Shown here: positions 7,401-11,862 of the stretch, in pieces
How the letters are laid out: every line of letters begins with the position of its first letter
How positions within the stretch are numbered: the first letter of the stretch is position 1
Origin: JAFDZO01 sp041859205
GTDB lineage: Bacteria > Bacteroidota > Ignavibacteria > Tepidaquicellales > Tepidaquicellaceae
Reading direction: 5' to 3'
Length of the DNA stretch: 11,862 bases
Assembly (NCBI GenBank): GCA_041859205.1
Contig: JBHEKU010000264.1
Location: 1 to 11,862, forward strand
Made by a program: the position numbers and the translations under genes
Notes under the pieces: generated by a model
Seen by the model: only the letters and a program-made list of their open reading frames with translations
What the model was told of the DNA's origin: nothing
The model's database searches: none

Positions 7401-8693
7401 TAATACAGGATGTCCGTCGATAACGTTTTCAAGGATGTCCCATACTTCCGGTGTTCTTTTATCGATTAATTTCTTTGCGCTTTTTACAGTCTTTACATAG
7501 TCTCTGTCAATAAGTCTTCTGATAACGAAAGGCTTGAATAATTCCAAAGCCATATCTTTTGGAAGACCGCACTGATGAAGTTTCAATTCAGGACCTACAA
7601 CGATAACCGAACGACCTGAATAGTCAACACGTTTACCAAGTAAGTTTTGTCGGAATCTTCCTTGCTTTCCTTTTAATATATCCGATAAAGATTTTAATGC
7701 TCTGTTCTCGGATTTAACTGCAGTCACTCTTCTTGAGTTATCAAGTAAAGCGTCAACAGCTTCCTGAAGCATTCTTTTTTCGTTTCTTAAAATTACTTCC
7801 GGAGCTTTGATGTCCAGAAGTCTTTTTAATCTGTTGTTTCTGATTATAACTCTTCTGTATAAATCGTTAAGATCGGAGGTAGCAAATCTACCGCCTTCTA
7901 ACGGCACCAATGGACGAAGTTCCGGCGGAATCACAGGGATTACATCAAGAACCATCCATTCAGGTCTGTTAGGCTTGGCATTTTCTTTCGGTCTGAAAGC
8001 TTCAAGCACTCTTAATCTTTTTATATTTTCAGCTTTCTTTAAAGCTGAAGGGTCTTCTTTTAATTCCTGTCTTAGTCGTGAAATATCTTCAATGATATTT
8101 ACTCTTCTCAACAATTCTTTTATAGCATCGCCGCCCTGTCCGTAAACAAATTTCTTAGGATTATCATCGTCTAAATTTCTTTCTTCATCTGTAAGTTTAT
8201 CCAAAGCATCGTTCAACTCTTCTTCACTGATCAGCTGCTGCTTTTTAAAGCCGGTGTTTCCGACATTAATTACAACGTAGCTTTCATAGTAAATGATTCT
8301 TTCAAGGTCTTTCGATGAAAGTCCGAGAACGTGACCGATTTTTGACGGAAGTGAACGGAAGAACCAGATGTGAACAACAGGAACGCACAATGTAATGTGT
8401 CCCATTCTTTCTCTTCTTACGCTCTTAAGATTTACTTCAACACCGCATCTATCGCAGACTATTCCTTTGTATCTGATGCCTTTGTATTTTCCGCAGTGAC
8501 ATTCCCAGTCCCTGACAGGACCGAAGATTTTCTCACAGAACAAACCGTCTTTATCCGGTTTGAAAGTTCTGTAGTTAATTGTTTCCGGTTTTAATACTTC
8601 ACCAAATGATTTAGAAATTATAGCATCGGTAGAGGATAAATTGATTGAGATTTTGGTAAATCTTTTTCTTTTGAATTCCGGTTTAAAAGCCAT
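4434..8693 (-). CDS. rpoC: DNA-directed RNA polymerase subunit beta prime
   Basis: Largest subunit of core RNA polymerase; complete at 1419 residues. Seen in order: the N-terminal zinc site C65-x-C67...C80-x2-C83; the lid, rudder and switch region around 240-370 including RVDYSGRSVIVVGP; the catalytic NADFDGDQM with Mg-binding D469, D471 and D473; the bridge helix (about 767-791); the second zinc site C803, C877, C884, C887; and the first half of the trigger loop (QLTLRTFHIGG, 918-928) with His925. Leu replaces the Met of E. coli in that loop, as I recall for Bacteroidota. A beta-rich insertion of roughly 175 residues (about 935-1108) corresponds to the SI3-type insertion, and the second half of the trigger region resumes at DITGGLPRVTELFEARSP (1113-1130). 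The ATG is preceded by AGAGGT at good spacing. It follows rpoB by 66 bases and ends at a strong terminator. No anomaly seen in catalytic residues. Confidence 0.99.
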   Translation of the reverse strand: MAFKPEFKRKRFTKISINLSSTDAIISKSFGEVLKPETINYRTFKPDKDGLFCEKIFGPVRDWECHCGKYKGIRYKGIVCDRCGVEVNLKSVRRERMGHITLCVPVVHIWFFRSLPSKIGHVLGLSSKDLERIIYYESYVVINVGNTGFKKQQLISEEELNDALDKLTDEERNLDDDNPKKFVYGQGGDAIKELLRRVNIIEDISRLRQELKEDPSALKKAENIKRLRVLEAFRPKENAKPNRPEWMVLDVIPVIPPELRPLVPLEGGRFATSDLNDLYRRVIIRNNRLKRLLDIKAPEVILRNEKRMLQEAVDALLDNSRRVTAVKSENRALKSLSDILKGKQGRFRQNLLGKRVDYSGRSVIVVGPELKLHQCGLPKDMALELFKPFVIRRLIDRDYVKTVKSAKKLIDKRTPEVWDILENVIDGHPVLLNRAPTLHRLSIQAFQPVLVEGKAIRLHPFVCIAFNADFDGDQMAVHVPLSSEAQLEASILMLSSHNILSPQHGNPTCIPNQELILGAYYLTKELADDVGHGKMFSSPMEVKMAYESKKLGLHAQIKVRIKGKIIDTTTGRVIFNEIVPEGMPYINDLLKKKKIIEIIGNIYKTVGNLETAIFLDKLKEVGFKFATMGGLSVNIDDIEVPETKTKIIEDAYKRVETIEKSKQRGIISENERYNKVIDIWTHVRDHIRNELMFNLKRSKNGFNSLHMMIDSGARGSVEQVSQLAGMRGLMQKPQKSLTGQAGEIIENPIIANFKEGLSILEYFISTHGARKGLADTALKTADAGYLTRRLVDVAQDVIINEIDCGTQRGVYTEALKDGEEIKEPLKERILGRVVAHDVINPINNEVLVKAGQEITEEIADLIEESPITGVEIRSVLTCETKRGVCVKCYGRNLATGKMVEVGEAVGIIAAQSIGEPGTQLTLRTFHIGGTASKIITQSQTPTKFDGKVKFENLKLVEYKGVAGTSLVSLSRNGFIVILDSHNNQLSRYAVPYGAVLMVRNKDEVKKNTILYESDPYNTVIVAEDDGIIAYSDLQEGKQYEQVRDDQTGHYQKIVIESRDKTKSPTLQIKSSKSEKLLSTYLIPVKANLLVNDGEEVKAGTIIVKIPKDSGKTRDITGGLPRVTELFEARSPNDPAKIAEIDGKVEIGKITRGSRELKIVSLDGAESRDYKIPIGKHILVRHGDIVKAGEQLTGGAYDPVDILKIKGVAEVQEYLVNEIQEVYRIQGVKINDKHIEVIVRQMLQKVKVTDPGDTRILEGDVIHKNVFGDENEGLKGMVVVTENGDSKEVYLGQLMNKKDLKEINAALKKKEKAVVKTREAMPATAEPVLLGITQTSLTTDSFISAASFQETTKVLTDASIKGKVDHLLGLKENVIIGQLIPAGTGLRKYKDLVVSNKHSFSEKISAPAEVEETIEEKVKA

Positions 8694-8702
8694 TTTATAG
8701 TT

Positions 8703-8708
8703 ACCTCT
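8703..8708 (-). promoter_or_regulatory. Ribosome binding site of rpoC
   Basis: AGAGGT on the minus strand, nine bases before the ATG at 8693. It is the only good Shine-Dalgarno match in front of any gene start inside this window, and it fixes the rpoC start. Confidence 0.75.
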
Positions 8709-8728
8709 TTTTAAATTTTGTTTGACGA

Positions 8729-8747
8729 AGCAGACACATTATCTGCT
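8729..8747 (-). other. Small hairpin in the rpoB-rpoC spacer
   Basis: AGCAGA and TCTGCT form a perfect six-pair stem with a seven-base loop, shortly after the rpoB stop and about 20 bases before the rpoC ribosome binding site. The downstream RNA is A-rich without a U run, so it is not an intrinsic terminator. It might affect mRNA processing or stability; chance is also possible. Confidence 0.3.
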
Positions 8748-8759
8748 GAATTTACTTTA

Positions 8760-11700
8760 CTATTCCGGTACGATATCTAAGCATAATCCCTGTAACTCTT
8801 TCATCAATACATTGAAGGATTCCGGAACACCTGCTTCAGGCAGGTTATCCCCTTTAATGATTGCTTCATATACTCTGCTTCTTCCGTTAACATCATCGGA
8901 TTTATATGTGAGCATTTCCTGTAATACGTGCGATGCGCCGTATCCTTGTAATGCCCAGCACTCCATCTCTCCGAATCTCTGACCGCCGAACTGTGCTTTA
9001 CCGCCAAGTGGCTGCTGAGTAATAAGTGAGTATGGCCCGATAGACCTTGCGTGAATCTTATCATCAACTAAGTGAGAAAGTTTCAGCATATAAATTTGTC
9101 CGCACGTTACTTCCTGGTCAAATCTTTCGCCTGTTCTTCCGTCATATAAATATGTTCTTGAGTTGGCTGATAGTCCTGCTTTAACTAATATTTCCTGAAT
9201 CTGCTCTACAGATGCGCCGTCAAAAATAGGTGTAGCGAACTTCACGCCCATTAATTTTGCTGCCCATCCTAAAGCTGTTTCATATAGCTGTCCAAGATTC
9301 ATTCTCGATGGAACACCAAGCGGATTCAACACGATATCTACAGGTGTGCCGTCAGGTAAGAATGGCATATCTTCCGGCGGTACGATTTTAGAAACAACAC
9401 CTTTATTACCGTGTCGTCCTGCCATCTTATCACCTACTGATAATTTTCTTTTCTTGGCAACATATACTTTAGCAAGTTTTACTACACCGGTTGGCAATTC
9501 ATCGCCGAGTGTAACTTTTACTTTTAATCTCTTATATCTTTCTTCTATCTCGTTGAACTTGTATGTATAGTTCTTGTAGATATCAGGAATAAGAGCTGCT
9601 GCTTTTTTATTAGATGTCCATTCGTTATCATAATCAAAATTATTTACATCGAATCCTTTGTTATCAACTAAGTCAACAAATGTATCTCTCTTGAAGGCAT
9701 AGCCTGCTTTGAAAATTACATTGCCTTTTTTATCTCTTACAGTTGATGCTTCTTTATCTTCAAGTAAGATTCCGAGTTTTTCAGCATACTTTACATTCAG
9801 GTCTTTTATTTCTTTCTTTCTGTCTGCTTCGTATTTATCAATTTTCTTTTTCTCTTCGCGTTTGCTTTCTGTATCTCTTGTCTTTCTTGAGAATAATTTT
9901 TTATTGATAACTATTCCTTTTAATCCCGGAGTAGCTTTCAATGATGCATCTTTTACGTCACCGGCTTTATCACCGAAGATAGCTCTTAAAAGTTTTTCTT
10001 CAGGTGTAGGTTCTGTTTCACCCTTAGGTGTTACTTTACCAATGAGGATGTCGCCTTCTTTTACTTCAGCACCTATTCTTACTATACCGTTTTCATCTAA
10101 GTCTTTTGTTGCTTCTTCACTTACGTTCGGAATTTCTTTTGTAAGTTCTTCTTCACCTCTTTTAGTATCTCTTACTTCTAGTGAGAACTCTTCGATGTGA
10201 ATAGAAGTGTAAATATCTTCAGAAACTACTTTTTCACTGATAACAATAGCATCTTCAAAGTTGTAACCGTTCCAGGGCATAAATGCTACAAGAACGTTTC
10301 TTCCAAGTGCAAGCTCACCGTGCTGTGTTGATGAACCGTCAGCAAGGATATCACCTTTTTTAACTTTTTGACCTTCGAATACTCTTGGTCTCTGGTTAAT
10401 TGAGGTATCCTGGTTAGTTCTTAAGAATTTAACCAGCTGATGCTCTACAACTCTCTTATCATCAAAGCTTAATAAATTTTCTTCACTGTCTTCTCTTATG
10501 TTATATCTTACGATTATTCTGTCGCCTGTTACTGATTCAACAACGCCGTCTGCTTCAGCAGTTATCATTGTTCTTGAATCTCTTGCAACTATCTCTTCGA
10601 ATCCTGTTCCTACTAACGGTGCTTCAGGTCTGAGCAAAGGCACAGCCTGACGCTGCATATTACTACCCATCAGCGCTCTGTTAGCATCATCATGCTCTAA
10701 GAATGGAATCAATGCTGCTGCAGCAGATACAATCTGATTTGTAGCAACATCCATATAGTCAACTTCTTCAGGTTTTAATACCGGGAAGTCACCTTTATTT
10801 CTTGATTTCACTTTAGCGTTTACGAAGTCACCATTGTTTTTTACGCCTTCATTAGCCTGAGCAATTTTATACATATCTTCTTTTTCAGCAGATAGATATT
10901 CAATCTCAGTTGTTACTTTTGAATTTGTAACTTTTCTGTATGGTGTTTCGATGAAGCCAAGTTCATTTACTCTTGAGTGAATACGCAATGAAGAGATAAG
11001 ACCGATGTTCGGACCTTCCGGTGTTTCAATCGGGCAAAGTCTGCCGTAGTGTGTATAGTGAACGTCACGAACTTCAAAGCCTGCTCTTTCTCTCGAAAGA
11101 CCGCCTGGTCCAAGAGCACTGATTCTTCTCTTATGGGTCATTTCCGATAACGGATTTGTTTGATCCATAAACTGAGAAAGCTGCGATGTTCCGAAGAACG
11201 ATGCAAGCGCGCTTGTAATAGGACGTGAGCTTATCAGTTTCGATGGAGTTAAATTCTCTTCGTCGTGAATGCTCATTTTGTCTCTGATAGTTCTTCCCAT
11301 TCTAGAAAGTCCAAGTGCGAACTGTGATGCTAATTGCTCAGCAACTGTTCTTACTCTTCTGTTTCCAAGGTGGTCGATATCATCCACTTCTTTTCTGTTA
11401 TCAACTAAGTCTCTTATGTATTCAATAATAGATACGATATCTTCTTTTGTAAGGATCGTAATATGGTCATCAATATTTAAACCGAGTTTGTAATTTATTT
11501 TGTATCGTCCTACATTTCCTAAATCATATTTCTTCGGATTGAAGAATAATTTTTCAATGTAAGATTTTGCACTTTCAGCTTCGCTTTCAGACATGGATAC
11601 GTCTGATTTTCTTCTTCTTCCTTCTGGTTTATCTTCATCAACTACTTTTTCTACTAAGCTGTCGCTTTCCTCATCATCGCTGATAATAGTATTATATATA

Positions 11701-11862
11701 ATTTTTTCTCCCTCTGTAGGGTCTGCCTTTAAGAGAGGAATATTTTTTAATTTTGAATGAACTATTAAATTTAAATGGTCTTCATTTAATTTAGAGTTCG
11801 CGGGAATTCCTAAATCGTCACCTGTATTTTTATCGATAACATTCTCCAATACAATTCTATCC
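8760..11862 (-). CDS. rpoB: DNA-directed RNA polymerase subunit beta (5' end cut off by window edge)
   Basis: Second-largest core RNA polymerase subunit. About 1033 residues are present and the frame is open at the right edge, so roughly 200-300 N-terminal residues (protrusion and part of the lobe) are missing; a TTG at 11849 is internal, not a start. Numbering from that TTG: the rifampicin-binding cluster is at 219-251 with all main target residues conserved (Q226, D229, H239, R242 and S244, equivalent to E. coli Q513, D516, H526, R529 and S531), so the target looks drug-sensitive. GDKMAGRHGNKG (806-817) carries active-site lysines K808 and K816, and H933 matches E. coli H1237. A lysine/glutamate-rich insertion at about 655-780 is of the Bacteroidota type. 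Odd: between DPT (43-45) and LFF (101-103) lies a charged, Ser/Glu-rich segment of 55 residues where E. coli has about 31, and the conserved RPGEPPT-like turn is absent. The gene ends in TAG, 66 bases before rpoC. Confidence 0.99.
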   Translation of the reverse strand, partial: DRIVLENVIDKNTGDDLGIPANSKLNEDHLNLIVHSKLKNIPLLKADPTEGEKIIYNTIISDDEESDSLVEKVVDEDKPEGRRRKSDVSMSESEAESAKSYIEKLFFNPKKYDLGNVGRYKINYKLGLNIDDHITILTKEDIVSIIEYIRDLVDNRKEVDDIDHLGNRRVRTVAEQLASQFALGLSRMGRTIRDKMSIHDEENLTPSKLISSRPITSALASFFGTSQLSQFMDQTNPLSEMTHKRRISALGPGGLSRERAGFEVRDVHYTHYGRLCPIETPEGPNIGLISSLRIHSRVNELGFIETPYRKVTNSKVTTEIEYLSAEKEDMYKIAQANEGVKNNGDFVNAKVKSRNKGDFPVLKPEEVDYMDVATNQIVSAAAALIPFLEHDDANRALMGSNMQRQAVPLLRPEAPLVGTGFEEIVARDSRTMITAEADGVVESVTGDRIIVRYNIREDSEENLLSFDDKRVVEHQLVKFLRTNQDTSINQRPRVFEGQKVKKGDILADGSSTQHGELALGRNVLVAFMPWNGYNFEDAIVISEKVVSEDIYTSIHIEEFSLEVRDTKRGEEELTKEIPNVSEEATKDLDENGIVRIGAEVKEGDILIGKVTPKGETEPTPEEKLLRAIFGDKAGDVKDASLKATPGLKGIVINKKLFSRKTRDTESKREEKKKIDKYEADRKKEIKDLNVKYAEKLGILLEDKEASTVRDKKGNVIFKAGYAFKRDTFVDLVDNKGFDVNNFDYDNEWTSNKKAAALIPDIYKNYTYKFNEIEERYKRLKVKVTLGDELPTGVVKLAKVYVAKKRKLSVGDKMAGRHGNKGVVSKIVPPEDMPFLPDGTPVDIVLNPLGVPSRMNLGQLYETALGWAAKLMGVKFATPIFDGASVEQIQEILVKAGLSANSRTYLYDGRTGERFDQEVTCGQIYMLKLSHLVDDKIHARSIGPYSLITQQPLGGKAQFGGQRFGEMECWALQGYGASHVLQEMLTYKSDDVNGRSRVYEAIIKGDNLPEAGVPESFNVLMKELQGLCLDIVPE

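Noticed and set aside
4599..8594. Numerous plus-strand open frames of 70-115 codons opposite rpoC.
   Set aside because: All overlap rpoC in antisense and none shows a domain or initiation signal.
8804..9067. An 87-codon frame on the minus strand within rpoB.
   Set aside because: An out-of-frame shadow of the highly conserved rpoB 3' end; composition is not protein-like.
9709..10200. A 163-codon open frame on the plus strand, rich in Ser, Phe and Leu.
   Set aside because: It lies wholly antisense to rpoB, opposite the Lys/Glu-rich insertion and acidic segments whose complement gives Phe/Ser/Leu codons. It has no ribosome binding site or recognisable domain.
11091..11195. Checked the RpoB rifampicin cluster for resistance changes.
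   Set aside because: All main target positions carry the wild-type residues; the two differences from E. coli (N518 to T and I524 to M equivalents) are not ones I know as resistance changes.
11847..11849. TTG as the start codon of rpoB.
   Set aside because: The frame stays open to the window edge and the protein begins within the lobe domain, so the true start lies outside.
1..11862. Searched for a defence system, prophage, insertion sequence, CRISPR array or biosynthetic cluster.
   Set aside because: Every sizeable coding frame but one is a recognised core gene, with no terminal inverted repeats, spaced repeat arrays, transposase or nuclease motifs.

Overview
The window is a co-directional block of housekeeping genes, all on the minus strand. 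In transcription order (right to left) they are: rpoB (5' end cut off by the right edge), rpoC, a strong intrinsic terminator, an unrecognised 196-residue gene, a regulatory interval, then the start of the dcw (division and cell wall) cluster: mraZ, rsmH, an ftsL-like gene and ftsI (3' end cut off by the left edge). I see no mobile element, CRISPR array, tRNA, rRNA or defence gene.

The organism looks like a low-GC member of the Bacteroidota/Chlorobiota/Ignavibacteriota (FCB) assemblage. The grounds are protein phrases in RpoB and RpoC typical of that group (for example FATPIFDGA, the type of insertion between RpoB conserved regions, and LTLRTFHIGG in the trigger loop), the scarcity of Shine-Dalgarno sequences, and a promoter matching the Bacteroidota TTTG/TAnnTTTG pattern. 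I cannot place it further; an Ignavibacteria-type or related uncultured lineage is a guess from memory of sequences.

Region by region: 8760-11862 encodes the RNA polymerase beta subunit and 4434-8693 encodes beta prime, separated by 66 bases that hold a small hairpin and the clearest ribosome binding site of the window. A textbook terminator (4379-4410) ends the rpoBC transcript. The 196-residue gene (3746-4336) stands alone between that terminator and the dcw leader. The 284-base interval 3462-3745 carries a candidate terminator hairpin, a long AT-rich inverted repeat, a promoter and three 10-bp-phased copies of an AAAGTG-type box. These boxes match the known DNA-binding pattern of MraZ and lie just downstream of the promoter of mraZ itself. 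The dcw genes are tightly packed: mraZ/rsmH overlap by 1 base, rsmH/ftsL by 4, and ftsL/ftsI are 16 bases apart, so they are very likely one operon.

Functionally, MraZ probably autoregulates the operon, RsmH methylates 16S rRNA, and the FtsL-like protein and FtsI act at the division septum. The points most worth a second look are the MraZ operator and leader (hairpin plus a nine-codon upstream ORF), a charged insertion replacing a conserved proline turn in RpoB, and the unrecognised gene. I found no convincing new multi-gene system; this is largely an ordinary core region.
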